NCBI GenBank assembly: GCA_004556055.1
Contig: SFIW01000047.1
Location: 1 to 18,053, forward strand
From: Planctomycetaceae bacterium
GTDB lineage: Bacteria; Planctomycetota; Planctomycetia; Pirellulales; Thermoguttaceae
Length of the DNA: 18,053 nucleotides
Direction: 5' to 3'
The notes beneath the pieces were generated by a model. The model was not told the origin of the DNA. It did no database searches and worked only from the letters and a program-made list of their open reading frames with translations. This document shows, piece after piece, positions 6,423-14,818 of the stretch. Made by a program: the position numbers and the translations under genes. Position 1 is the stretch's first letter; the number at the start of each line of letters is the position of its first letter.

Positions 6423-7568
6423 ATGCGCCGTGCCTTCCTTCTTTTGGCGTTCGCTTTTCCACTTGCCCTCTTCGCCGCCGTCGCGCTGCGTCCCGACGCC
6501 GCGCGTCTCAACGCTCAAAACGCCAACTTCGCCTCCGTTCCTTCCAAGTCGATCATCATGACCGAGGGGGAACGCGTCGTTCGCGACTCCATCGATTATC
6601 TCGAAACGCTCAAATCACTCTCTCTCGACGGCGCGTTTCGATTCGACGGCTTCGGACACGACTACGAAGGAAGCTACCGCTACGAAGAACTCACCATCCT
6701 CCAGACGCGTTACGACGCGTCGTTACGTCCCGCGCTGCGCCGCACCATGTTTCTCGTCAACGCCGCGCTCGACCCCGAGCGCGATCCCCTTCCCGGCGAT
6801 ATTCCCTTCGATCTGACGATGGAGATTGCGTGCGACGTCGAACGCCGCGTCTGGCGCTACGACTCCACCGCCGACGGCAAGATTCAAACCGAAGAGGTCG
6901 CCAAAGGGCGGTTCGAAAAGCGTAGCGACGCGCTCATCAAGGAGATCAGCATCCAGGATATCGAGGAGGAGACGGAACATCTCGACGACGAGGAGAACGC
7001 CTACCTGAAAGAATCCCTTTGTTTTCCGCGCAACGCCGCTAAGAAAAATTGCGGAATGAACGGTATGCCCGGACTAGGAGGAATCGCCGGGACGCTCCGA
7101 CGCTTTCTCTATTATTACGACTTCGAGTTGGCGTCGCAGATCGTGACGCCCAACGTCAATAACGAAACGCAGCTCGCGCCGGAGAACGCGTTCAAGCGCG
7201 TCGTCGGGAAGGCGAACAATCGCCTATACGACGAAGTTCGCGTGAACCTCGGCGGCGCCGAAACTCCCGACTACATCAAGGAATATTTGCCCGGTCGCGT
7301 CGACGTCTACTTCTGCATGGTGCGCGACGCCCGCGGCGAAGAACGCCCATTCCCGTGCAAACTCGCCTTCTATAGCGCTCTGAACGTCGACGATCCTCCT
7401 TATTTCACCGTCGAATACGCCAATATTTGTCGCAACGCCGAACTACCCCCCGAGCGCTTCAATCACGTTCCTCGACACTCCAACACGATCAACTACGGAC
7501 ACGCGTACATGAAATCTCTCACGACTTCGCCGTGGCGACGTCTCGAAGAAGAGAGCGAGAAGGAGTAA
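6423..7568 (+). CDS. Secreted protein of unknown function
   Basis: A 381-residue protein with a classical signal peptide (MRRAFLLLAFAFPLALFAAV, then cleavage near RLNAQ at about residue 32). AGGAGA lies 10 nt before the ATG and a good promoter lies further upstream. The mature part is charged and has many short strands. Blocks such as LSLDGAFRFDGFGHDYEGSY, MEIACDVERRVWRY and GRVDVYFCMVRD suggest a beta-rich fold, loosely like LolA-type periplasmic proteins, but this resemblance is weak. Six cysteines (an even number) are compatible with disulfides outside the cytoplasm. There is no catalytic motif or membrane segment beyond the leader. Codons are strongly C-ending (GCC, CTC, GTC, AAC), unlike the G-ending use in the next genes. 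No terminator is visible before panB, but a separate -10 element suggests panB can be transcribed on its own. Confidence 0.75.
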   Translation: MRRAFLLLAFAFPLALFAAVALRPDAARLNAQNANFASVPSKSIIMTEGERVVRDSIDYLETLKSLSLDGAFRFDGFGHDYEGSYRYEELTILQTRYDASLRPALRRTMFLVNAALDPERDPLPGDIPFDLTMEIACDVERRVWRYDSTADGKIQTEEVAKGRFEKRSDALIKEISIQDIEEETEHLDDEENAYLKESLCFPRNAAKKNCGMNGMPGLGGIAGTLRRFLYYYDFELASQIVTPNVNNETQLAPENAFKRVVGKANNRLYDEVRVNLGGAETPDYIKEYLPGRVDVYFCMVRDARGEERPFPCKLAFYSALNVDDPPYFTVEYANICRNAELPPERFNHVPRHSNTINYGHAYMKSLTTSPWRRLEEESEKE

Positions 7569-7618
7569 GAGTCAAATTTTCTCAGAGCTCGCGCCCTCGC
7601 GTAAGCGCGGAGAAGGGG

Positions 7619-7624
7619 TATAAT
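7619..7624 (+). promoter_or_regulatory. Candidate -10 element for panB
   Basis: An exact TATAAT lies 57 nt before the panB start in an otherwise G+C-rich gap. No -35 hexamer is recognisable 16-18 nt upstream (the bases there are CTCGCG), and the extended -10 TG is missing. The assignment rests on this hexamer and the position alone. Confidence 0.35.
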
Positions 7625-7681
7625 CAGAAAAACGCGCGCAAAGCGAACGCGCGTCGGACTTTCATTAAGGAGAAGATAACG

Positions 7682-8503
7682 ATGGCGAATAAACAAGGCG
7701 CGCTTTCCGTGCAGAAAATCCTCAAAATGAAGGAGTCGGGTGAAAAAATCACGATGGCGACGGCGTACGATTATCCGACGGCGCGCCTCGTAGACGCGGC
7801 GGGGGTCGACATGATCCTCGTGGGGGACAGCCTCGGCACGGTCGTGCAAGGACGTCCGACGACGCTCGGAGTTCGTCTGCAAGATATGATCTATCACGCG
7901 GAAATGGTTCAACGCGCGGCGGCGCGCGCGCTCGTCGTCGTCGACGTGCCATTCCCATACTGTCAGTTAGGGCCCGCGAAGGCGGTGCGCGCGTGCGCGA
8001 AGATCCTCAAGGAGACGAACGCGACCGCTGTGAAGATCGAAGGGGGCGCCAAACGCGCGGAGACGGTTCGCGCCGTCGTCGACGCGGGAATTCCCGTCGT
8101 CGGACATTGCGGGCTCGTTCCTCAGAGCGTGAAAGCGTCGGGTTACAAGGTTCAGCGCGACGTGGATCGATTGCTCGAGGACGTGAAGGCGATCGAGGCT
8201 TCGGGGGCTTTCGCGATCGTTTTGGAGTGCGTTCAGCGCGATTACGCGGCGGAAGCGTCGCGCGCGTTGTCCGTTCCGACGATCGGGATCGGCTCGGGCG
8301 CCGAGTGCGACGGTCAGGTGCTCGTTTTTCACGATATTTTCAACTTTACGGATCACGGTCCGGAAGGCGTTCCGAAGCACGCGCGCGTCTATCGCGACCT
8401 TCATCGGACGATCGACGAGGGGTTGCGCGAATATATCGCGGACGTGAAGTCGCTTCGGTTCCCCGGAGACGCGGAATCTTTCGGAGCGACGCGCGGTAAT
8501 TAG
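7682..8503 (+). CDS. panB: 3-methyl-2-oxobutanoate hydroxymethyltransferase (PanB)
   Basis: A 273-residue cytosolic enzyme of pantothenate (coenzyme A) synthesis. It transfers a hydroxymethyl group from 5,10-methylenetetrahydrofolate to 2-oxoisovalerate to give ketopantoate. Family hallmarks are TAYDYPTA (27-34), LVGDSLGTVV with the Mg-binding Asp49 (46-55), VVDVPF with Asp88, VKIEGG (117-122), GHCGLVPQSVKASGYKVQ (141-158; GHIGLTPQS is commoner), LECV with the predicted catalytic Glu182, and TIGIGSGAECDGQVLV (200-215). ATG 7682 is preceded by AAGGAGA at 9 nt, which fixes the start even though the frame is open from 7427. The usual partner panC is not in the window. A hairpin with a T7 tract lies directly after the gene. 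Confidence 0.95.
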   Translation: MANKQGALSVQKILKMKESGEKITMATAYDYPTARLVDAAGVDMILVGDSLGTVVQGRPTTLGVRLQDMIYHAEMVQRAAARALVVVDVPFPYCQLGPAKAVRACAKILKETNATAVKIEGGAKRAETVRAVVDAGIPVVGHCGLVPQSVKASGYKVQRDVDRLLEDVKAIEASGAFAIVLECVQRDYAAEASRALSVPTIGIGSGAECDGQVLVFHDIFNFTDHGPEGVPKHARVYRDLHRTIDEGLREYIADVKSLRFPGDAESFGATRGN

Positions 8504-8512
8504 TCGTAAGTC

Positions 8513-8568
8513 GCCGCGCGGAAGAGACGTCCTCCTGCGCGAGGGGCGGTGCGTGCGGCTGTTTTTTT
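8513..8568 (+). terminator. Probable terminator of panB, close to the next start codon
   Basis: GCCGCGCG (8513-8520) pairs with CGTGCGGC (8552-8559) through 8 bp including one G-T. Inside it a smaller CCTC/GAGG hairpin can form (8531-8544). Seven T follow (8562-8568) after a 2-nt gap. The long bipartite stem is less typical than the other terminators here. The T run ends 22 nt before the start of the SbcD-like gene, so it could also act as an attenuator for that gene. Confidence 0.5.
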
Positions 8569-8590
8569 CGCGTCGCGGGAGGGGAACTTT

Positions 8591-9943
8591 ATGTCCGTAA
8601 AATTTATTCACGCCGCCGATCTGCATATCGATTCGCCGATGCGCGGGCTCGCGCGAAAAGACGGCGCGGTCGCGGAATCGGTGCGCGACGCGACTCGTAG
8701 AGCCTTTAAGAATCTCACGCAGACCGCGATCGCGGAGAAGGTCGATTTCGTGATTATTGCGGGGGATCTCTTCGACGGGCGCTGGGACGATCGCGAAACG
8801 GGCGTTTGGACGAGCAAGGAATTTGGGAAACTCGCCGCAGACGGAATACCCGTCTATCTTGCGTTTGGGAATCACGACGGCGCGAACCCGATTATTAAGA
8901 ATATGCGCGAACGCCTCTTTGGCGACGACGTGAAGGTTTTCTCAACGAAGAGCCCGGAACGTTTTCTTTTCGAGAAGGATGGGGAGCGGATCGCGATCGT
9001 CGGTCAGAGCTATCCCGAGGCGAAATGCGTGAAGAACCTCGCGTCGAAGTATCCTGAGCCGGAACGCGACGCGTACAATATCGGGGTGTTGCACACGGGT
9101 CTCGAAGGAAGCGCGGGCGAGACGATCGTGTACGCGCCGACGAGCGTCGCGGAGCTTCAGCGCAAAGGGTATCAGTATTGGGCGCTGGGACACCAGCATA
9201 AGAGGGAGATCTTCGACGCGTCCCTCGACTCTTTCATCGCGTATAGCGGATCGACGCAGGCGCGGCATATCAACGAGAGCGAGAATAGCGACGGAACGCA
9301 CAGCAAAGGATTTTTCTTGGCGGAGGTCGAGAACGGACGGTTAAAGGACTTGCCGCGATTTGTCGCGTCTGACGCGTACCGTTGGTATACGGCGCGTTTG
9401 GATCTCGAACAGGTCGAAGGGGAGTCGGAGCCTCGCGAGGCGCTCTGTTCGCTTTTTCGCGCGAAGGCGGCGGAGCTTCTGGAGGAGTCGGAGAATCGCG
9501 GGGTAGCGGCGCGAGTCGTTTTGTCGGGGCGCACGTCTCTTTATCGTCGGCTTGAAGAGGAGCGCGAGGATATTTCTGAAGGGACGATTTACAACGAGCT
9601 TCGCGCGTCCCTCGGGACGCTTGAGGAGCGTTTTAAGATTGAAAGTTTCGACATAGACGAAGCGCGCGCGCCGATACCGGCAGATTTCTGGGATCGCGGG
9701 GCTCTCAAATCGCTGAAGGAGCGTCTTGACGCGCGCGGAGCGGCGTTTGACGAGAGCGCGCGCGCGGACGTTTCGGCGGAGGCGCCGGAACTGGAAGAGC
9801 TGGGGAAGACGCTCGGAAAGTATCGCAAGGAGTTCTTGGCGGAGCGCGTCGTCGATTGGACGGACGCGCGGAATCTTGCGAAGTGGAATCAACGCGCGAT
9901 CGACGCGCTTGCGGACGCGTTGCTACGCGCCGCGAACGAATGA
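8591..9943 (+). CDS. SbcD/Mre11/YhaO-like DNA repair metallophosphoesterase
   Basis: A 450-residue protein with the Mre11/SbcD phosphoesterase motifs in order: HAADLHIDSP (D10, H12), AGDLFDG (D59), FGNHDG (N94, H95), VLHTG (H168) and GHQH (H201, H203). These bind the two catalytic metals of a nuclease that processes DNA ends with its SMC-like ATPase partner. Residues 1-260 are the catalytic domain. The charged helical C-terminal part (about 300-450) is where homologues contact the ATPase. GLEGSAGETIVYAPTSVAEL and the length fit the YhaO type rather than E. coli SbcD (inference). ATG 8591 is chosen over ATG 8549 because GGGAGGGGAA lies immediately upstream and HAADLH falls at the usual distance from the start. 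The partner ATPase begins 56 nt downstream on the same strand. Confidence 0.9.
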   Translation: MSVKFIHAADLHIDSPMRGLARKDGAVAESVRDATRRAFKNLTQTAIAEKVDFVIIAGDLFDGRWDDRETGVWTSKEFGKLAADGIPVYLAFGNHDGANPIIKNMRERLFGDDVKVFSTKSPERFLFEKDGERIAIVGQSYPEAKCVKNLASKYPEPERDAYNIGVLHTGLEGSAGETIVYAPTSVAELQRKGYQYWALGHQHKREIFDASLDSFIAYSGSTQARHINESENSDGTHSKGFFLAEVENGRLKDLPRFVASDAYRWYTARLDLEQVEGESEPREALCSLFRAKAAELLEESENRGVAARVVLSGRTSLYRRLEEEREDISEGTIYNELRASLGTLEERFKIESFDIDEARAPIPADFWDRGALKSLKERLDARGAAFDESARADVSAEAPELEELGKTLGKYRKEFLAERVVDWTDARNLAKWNQRAIDALADALLRAANE

Positions 9944-9970
9944 GCGCCCGAGGCGGTCTCTCTTTTTCTC

Positions 9971-9976
9971 TATAAT
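9971..9976 (+). promoter_or_regulatory. Candidate -10 element before the ATPase gene
   Basis: An exact TATAAT occurs in the 56-nt gap between the SbcD-like and SbcC-like genes, 23 nt before the next ATG, preceded by a T-rich CTCTTTTTCTC. There is no recognisable -35. It may be an internal promoter that lets the ATPase be made independently, or a chance A/T-rich spacer. Confidence 0.3.
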
Positions 9977-9999
9977 AGTAAAGTTTTGCGAGGACGAAG

Positions 10000-12900
10000 A
10001 TGCGAATTTCGAATGCGACGCTGCGCTCTTACGGGATCTTCCGGAACAGGCGCGTGGAATTTGACGAAACGCAGTCGATCTTTTTGGCGCACGGGCGCAA
10101 CGAAGGGGGTAAGTCGACCCTTTTGAGTTTTATGCGCAATATGCTTTTCGGGTACGCGAAGACGTCGGGGGAGTATTCTCCCTTTTCGAAGGAGGGTCGT
10201 TACGCGGAAGGAACGGTTGAATTTCAAACGCAAGACGCGCTTCGCGGGGCGATCGAGCGACGTTGGGAGCAGGGCGGAGAACCCGAACTCGAATTTAGGG
10301 CTCGTCTCGGCGGCGCGTCGTTGACGCGCGAAGAGCTGACCGCATTCTTAGGGGGCGGAATGGTGAATCGCGATTTCTTCGCGAATTTCTTCGGGATCTC
10401 GTATCGCGAGATAGCGACGGGGGAGTCTCGGCTGACGTCGAAGAAGCTTTCTGAGACGGTGTACGGGCTCGCGTTTGGGAACGCGGAGCAGTTTACGAAG
10501 GCGCGCGACAATCTGAAGAAGCGAATGGAGTCTCTGTATCTTCCGAAGGGTAAGAAGAAGCCGCAGATTCAGAGCGCGATACAAGCGTTCCAGGACGCGA
10601 AGGCGCGTCGGGGTTCGAATTCGACGGACGTAGTCGCGCGTCTTGAAGAGGAGACGCGTAATTTGGAGGAGGACGCGAACCGCGCGACCCATGCTCTGAT
10701 CGAGGCGAGACGCGCGGCGTCTTTCGCCGATTCGCAAGTCGGGGCTCTCGAGGCGAAGGGACGCTACGACGCGGCGGAAGCGCGGTTGGGTCAACTCCTT
10801 TCGCGCGGCTATGAGTCGGCCGCGCTCGCGGCGTTCGACGAGGAGGCGGAACGGACCTCGGCGTCGATTCTTGAGGAGCTCGGTCAGGCGCAGCGCGACG
10901 CGCAGACGCTCAAGGGGCGCGTCGCCGACGCGGAGCTGGGCGTGGCGAGCGCAAAGGCCGCGCTCAACCCCGTTTTCGCGGAGCGTTACGACGCGATCGA
11001 CGCGCAGGTTGCGGTCGCGTCGTCTTTCAAGGATGGACGGAACGGACTCGAGGAGTCTAGTCGCGCGTTGTTCGAACGTCGTCGCCGCCTTTTTGCCGAA
11101 CTCGAAGAGCTCGGCGCGCTTGCTCCGGACGCCTCGGAATCGGAGCGTGGAGAAGCGTTTGCGGCGAGATTGCGCGCGCTTCCCGCGCCGTTAGCGCAGG
11201 AGCTCGACGCTTATGCGCGACGTGAACGATCCCTTGAAGACGCGGCGCGAGACGAAAAGCCGCGCGTCGACGCGAAACGACGCGAGTTTGAACGCGCGAC
11301 CGCCGCGCTCGACGCGGCGAAGAAGGAACTCGACGCCCTCGGAGAGGACGCCCAAAAGGACGTCGGCGAAATTGTCGAAGAGACGGAGCTCCTGGCGAAA
11401 GAGCGCGGCCGCGTGGAATCGGCGCGGAAAACGCTGACGGACTATCGCCGCAAACGCGCGAAGATCGAAGAGACGACGCGACGTCTTGCGGACGCCGCGC
11501 TCGGGGAAGACGCGCAGGAATCGCACGCGCGTCTTCGACTCGACGCGCTCCTGCTCAAGAACCCCGACGCCGCGCTTCCGATCGCGACGGACGTTTTACT
11601 CAAGAATTACGCGCAGGCGCAAGGGATCGTTCAGGAGCGTCGGAAGGAATTTGAAAGCGCGGAGAGGGGCGTCAACGCGCTTGAACGCGAGCTTGAGGCG
11701 CTCGGGGCGACGACGGAGGACGTAGAGACGCTCCTTGCGGAGGCGCGCGCGCGACGCGACGCGCAGTGGAACGTCGTCGCGGAATATCTGGAACAAGGAA
11801 ATGTTTTAGCGCTCGAAGAGGAGATTTTTTTCAACGCGCTTCGCGCCTTCAAACGCGGAGTCGACGAGACGGACGCGCTTCAAGAGAAGAGACGCGACAG
11901 CGCGGAGAAGAAGGGTTACGTGGAGAAGTTGCGCCGCGATTTGAGCGCGAAGACGCAGGAACGCGACGCGATTCGGGAACTCCTTGACGAGAGCGTCGAG
12001 CACGCCGCTAAGATCGAAAGGGAGACGAAGTTCTTCTTCGCGCAGGGAGGATTTGATTTCTGCGCCGCGTGGAGTATGGACGCGCTTTTGGCGTGGCTCG
12101 GCGAATGGCGAGCGCTCGCGGGTCTTCTCGACGAGTTGTCGGAGATTGAGAATGACGTCGAGGCGTTTGCGTTTGAACTTCACGCCTTCTTGTCGCGCTG
12201 CGCCCAAATTGCCGCCGACTGGGGCGCCGACCTCGGTTACGACGCGACGACGCCCCTTCCTCTCGACGCTCCCGTCGAGACGCTCGAAACGCTCCTAACG
12301 CGCTTCGACGCCGCCGCGCGGCGCTGGAAACTCCTCGAAGGGGACGCGAAACGCCGTCAAGAACGGATCGTCGAGTACGCGCGTTGCGTCGACGAACGGC
12401 GGCGGGTCGAGGGCGAACTCCGCGACGTCGAAGCGGCGACGACCGCGCGCGACGCCGAACGCGCCGCTCTCGCCGCCGACCTCTCCGTTTTTCTCAAAAA
12501 GATCGATCCTCCTTTCGGAGACGAAGCGCGTCGGAGCTGGAACGCGCTTCTCCTCTTCTTCCAAGGTCTGAAACATTGGCGCGAGGACGCGTTGCGTCTT
12601 GAAAAGGACTGCGCCGACTTCGACGCGAAGCGGAGCCGCTTTGAAGCGCACGAACGCGCCGTGCGCGCGTTGGCGGAAGCGCTTGGCTCTTCCGACCTTC
12701 CCGACGGAGAATATCTGACGATCCTCAACAGGTGGAAGGAGATAGCGACGCGCGCGCGCGACGCGGAGAACACGCACCGAGAACGCGCGAAGGCGCAGGA
12801 GCAAGACGCGCGCCTTCTCAAGGAAGTCGACGCGAAGATCGCCGCGATTCGGAACGCGTATAAGACAATTTGGTCGCGTTTCGTCGAGAAAGAAGAGGAG

Positions 12901-13785
12901 TTTGGCGAGTTCCGACAATTGGCGCGAGAGTATCGCGAAGCGCGTCAAGAACGTAAAACGGCGCGATGGGAGCTTGCGAAAACGCTGAATCTCGACGCGA
13001 ATTCGCCCGAGTTTGAGACCGCCGTCGACCAGCTGAGCGAGCGCGATCCCGAGGAGCTTCGCGCGGCGCTCCAGGAGGCGACGGAGAGGCTCGCGGCGCG
13101 AGAGGAAGAGGCGGTTCACGCTAGGGAGCTTCATTACGCGAAGAAGAAGGAGCTTGAAGGGGCGTTGGCGGAGACGGGGGGCGCGGACGCGGAGTACGCG
13201 TATACGGCGTCGCTGGCGTCGTTAAGCGCGGGTATCGAGGAATATATTCCGCTGAAGTTGGCGTACGAGGCGCTCAACGCGTCGTTGAAGGAGTTTGAGG
13301 AGACGCGGGTTCCTCGAATCTTGGAGCGCGCGAGTCGGCTTTTCCGCGACGTGACGGACGGGGCGTACGAGAGGATCTTCCCTTCGGACGCGTCGGAGGG
13401 TAAGGGGCGCAAAGGTCGTGGAAGCGCGTCGGCGACGGTCGACGAATCGCGCTTTAACGACGGGGCGGCGATGGGGTATCTCGTCGAGACGCGAGGGGAG
13501 ACGAAGACGCTCGACGCGCTCAGTCAGGGGACGCGCGAGCAGTTGTACCTTGCGATTCGACTCGCGCTGATCGAAGAATACGCGGTCGATCGCGAACCGC
13601 TCCCGCTTCTGGCGGACGACGTTCTCGTGCAGTACGACGACCGGCGCGTCGAAAAGACGATCGAGGCGCTGAGCCGATTCGCGTCCCCAAGACAACAGGT
13701 GATCCTCATGACGCATCATGGGGCGACGCGCGACGCGTTTGCGCGAATCGTTGGATCCGCAGGAATAATCGAGCTTGACGAATGA
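10000..13785 (+). CDS. SbcC/Rad50/YhaN-like coiled-coil ATPase
   Basis: A 1261-residue SMC-like ATPase and presumed partner of the upstream nuclease. The N-terminal lobe has Walker A GRNEGGKST (32-40) after an opening typical of the group (RISNATLRSYGIF). The following block FGISYREIATGE and LYLPKGKKKPQI resembles YhaN. Residues about 200-1080 are highly charged and heptad-like, forming two long coiled-coil arms. The C-terminal lobe has the signature LSQGTREQLYLAIRLAL (about 1173-1190), Walker B LPLLADD (about 1201-1207) and the switch histidines MTHH (H1239-H1240). No CxxC zinc hook occurs; the few cysteines are isolated. A Gly/Lys/Ser-rich insertion (about 1128-1146) precedes the signature motif. 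GAGGA sits 5 nt before the ATG. The stop overlaps the next gene's start as ATGA. Codons in about 12181-12530 turn C-ending, unlike the rest of the gene. Confidence 0.9.
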   Translation: MRISNATLRSYGIFRNRRVEFDETQSIFLAHGRNEGGKSTLLSFMRNMLFGYAKTSGEYSPFSKEGRYAEGTVEFQTQDALRGAIERRWEQGGEPELEFRARLGGASLTREELTAFLGGGMVNRDFFANFFGISYREIATGESRLTSKKLSETVYGLAFGNAEQFTKARDNLKKRMESLYLPKGKKKPQIQSAIQAFQDAKARRGSNSTDVVARLEEETRNLEEDANRATHALIEARRAASFADSQVGALEAKGRYDAAEARLGQLLSRGYESAALAAFDEEAERTSASILEELGQAQRDAQTLKGRVADAELGVASAKAALNPVFAERYDAIDAQVAVASSFKDGRNGLEESSRALFERRRRLFAELEELGALAPDASESERGEAFAARLRALPAPLAQELDAYARRERSLEDAARDEKPRVDAKRREFERATAALDAAKKELDALGEDAQKDVGEIVEETELLAKERGRVESARKTLTDYRRKRAKIEETTRRLADAALGEDAQESHARLRLDALLLKNPDAALPIATDVLLKNYAQAQGIVQERRKEFESAERGVNALERELEALGATTEDVETLLAEARARRDAQWNVVAEYLEQGNVLALEEEIFFNALRAFKRGVDETDALQEKRRDSAEKKGYVEKLRRDLSAKTQERDAIRELLDESVEHAAKIERETKFFFAQGGFDFCAAWSMDALLAWLGEWRALAGLLDELSEIENDVEAFAFELHAFLSRCAQIAADWGADLGYDATTPLPLDAPVETLETLLTRFDAAARRWKLLEGDAKRRQERIVEYARCVDERRRVEGELRDVEAATTARDAERAALAADLSVFLKKIDPPFGDEARRSWNALLLFFQGLKHWREDALRLEKDCADFDAKRSRFEAHERAVRALAEALGSSDLPDGEYLTILNRWKEIATRARDAENTHRERAKAQEQDARLLKEVDAKIAAIRNAYKTIWSRFVEKEEEFGEFRQLAREYREARQERKTARWELAKTLNLDANSPEFETAVDQLSERDPEELRAALQEATERLAAREEEAVHARELHYAKKKELEGALAETGGADAEYAYTASLASLSAGIEEYIPLKLAYEALNASLKEFEETRVPRILERASRLFRDVTDGAYERIFPSDASEGKGRKGRGSASATVDESRFNDGAAMGYLVETRGETKTLDALSQGTREQLYLAIRLALIEEYAVDREPLPLLADDVLVQYDDRRVEKTIEALSRFASPRQQVILMTHHGATRDAFARIVGSAGIIELDE

Positions 13786-14789
13786 CGCGCGAAATCTTCT
13801 GGACGCCCCTTTCCGCGGCGACGCGCGCGACGCTTGAAGAGGAATTTTTCGACATTCTGTGGCGGTGCGACTCCCCGAGCTTGGCGCGCCGCGACGCGGC
13901 GACGCTCGAACTGACGCGTCGCTTCTGGGAATTCGAGCCGATCTGGTCCGATCGCGCGTTTCTTACCGACGGAGAGATCGGCTTCGACGCGCGACTTCGC
14001 TTCGAACGCGCGGAGGAAGAGACGCGCTTCGCAAGCCTCAACGCGGCGAAGAACGCCTTTGCCGCGCGGGTCGAATTCGCCGAAACGAGGGAGACGCGCG
14101 AATCGTTCGAGGCGCCCGCGGGCGAGAATGACGAAGTCGTCGCAGAGCGCCGTTTGGGGACGCTGGCCTTTTCATGGGACGTTCCGCTGCGCGTCGTATG
14201 GCTTGCTCCGGTTCTGAGCGAGTGCGCGACGCGCGAGTCGGGGACGAACGCGCTCTGGATTCCGAGTTCGCGCTTTTCGTCTCCGGAACTTCAGCCGGAA
14301 TTTAACGCGCAACGGGTCGATTACGAAGAGTATTTCGTTCGCGCGGCAGAGTCGGAGTCGGGGGAGCGCGAGGCGGGACTCCTTTTCGACGTCGTCGCGG
14401 GAGTTGAACCGCGTCCATGGACGCTCGCGTTCCCGGCGGAGTCGGAAGGGAAGGAGCGCGTCTACCGATCTTTGGGATTGACGGTTGCGCTTTCTCCGCT
14501 GAAGATCGACGGAAGGGAATGCGTCGCGACGTTCGCGGTCAATTACGACGGCGCTTACGACGCGTTCGATTCGCACCGCGTGTGGTACGATCTTTACGAT
14601 TTCGCGCTTGCGCCCGACGGGGAGGAGCCGCGCTTGTTCGTTCCCGACGCGGCGACGCGTTCCGGACGAACCGCGACGGGTGAGCGCGTCGAACTGCGTT
14701 TTACTCTCGAGGAGGGCGTCGACGCGTCGCGCGCGCGTTTGATCTGCGCCTTGCCGCGTTTCTTCGTCGGAACGCGGCTTTTGCGGTAA
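13782..14789 (+). CDS. Unrecognised protein coupled to the SbcC-like ATPase
   Basis: A 335-residue protein I cannot assign to a family. Its ATG (13782) overlaps the stop of the ATPase gene in ATGA, a strong sign of translational coupling. There is no signal peptide or transmembrane segment, so it should be cytosolic. Residues 1-80 look helical and acidic (EEEFFDILWRCDSPSLARRD). A middle part contains WDVPLRVVWLAPVL (about 133-146). The C-terminal third (about 230-335) looks like alternating beta strands (LTVALSPLKIDGRECVATFA, HRVWYDLYDFAL, VELRFTLEEG) and ends in a basic LPRFFVGTRLLR. It is notably rich in Trp, Glu and Arg. There is no HD, nuclease or helicase motif, so it is not YhaM-like. 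By position it may modulate, target or assemble the nuclease-ATPase complex (inference only). A terminator follows 30 nt after the stop. Confidence 0.8.
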   Translation: MTREIFWTPLSAATRATLEEEFFDILWRCDSPSLARRDAATLELTRRFWEFEPIWSDRAFLTDGEIGFDARLRFERAEEETRFASLNAAKNAFAARVEFAETRETRESFEAPAGENDEVVAERRLGTLAFSWDVPLRVVWLAPVLSECATRESGTNALWIPSSRFSSPELQPEFNAQRVDYEEYFVRAAESESGEREAGLLFDVVAGVEPRPWTLAFPAESEGKERVYRSLGLTVALSPLKIDGRECVATFAVNYDGAYDAFDSHRVWYDLYDFALAPDGEEPRLFVPDAATRSGRTATGERVELRFTLEEGVDASRARLICALPRFFVGTRLLR

Positions 14790-14818
14790 CGCGTCCGAAT
14801 TGCGACCAAGAAAATACG

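Noticed and set aside
7967..8875. Long minus-strand open frame across panB and the SbcD-like gene
   Set aside because: It spans two well-identified plus-strand genes, is Arg-rich and has no recognisable domain: a product of G+C-rich codon composition.
12295..13134. Minus-strand open frame inside the ATPase gene
   Set aside because: Same reason: Arg/Leu-rich antisense shadow without start signals.
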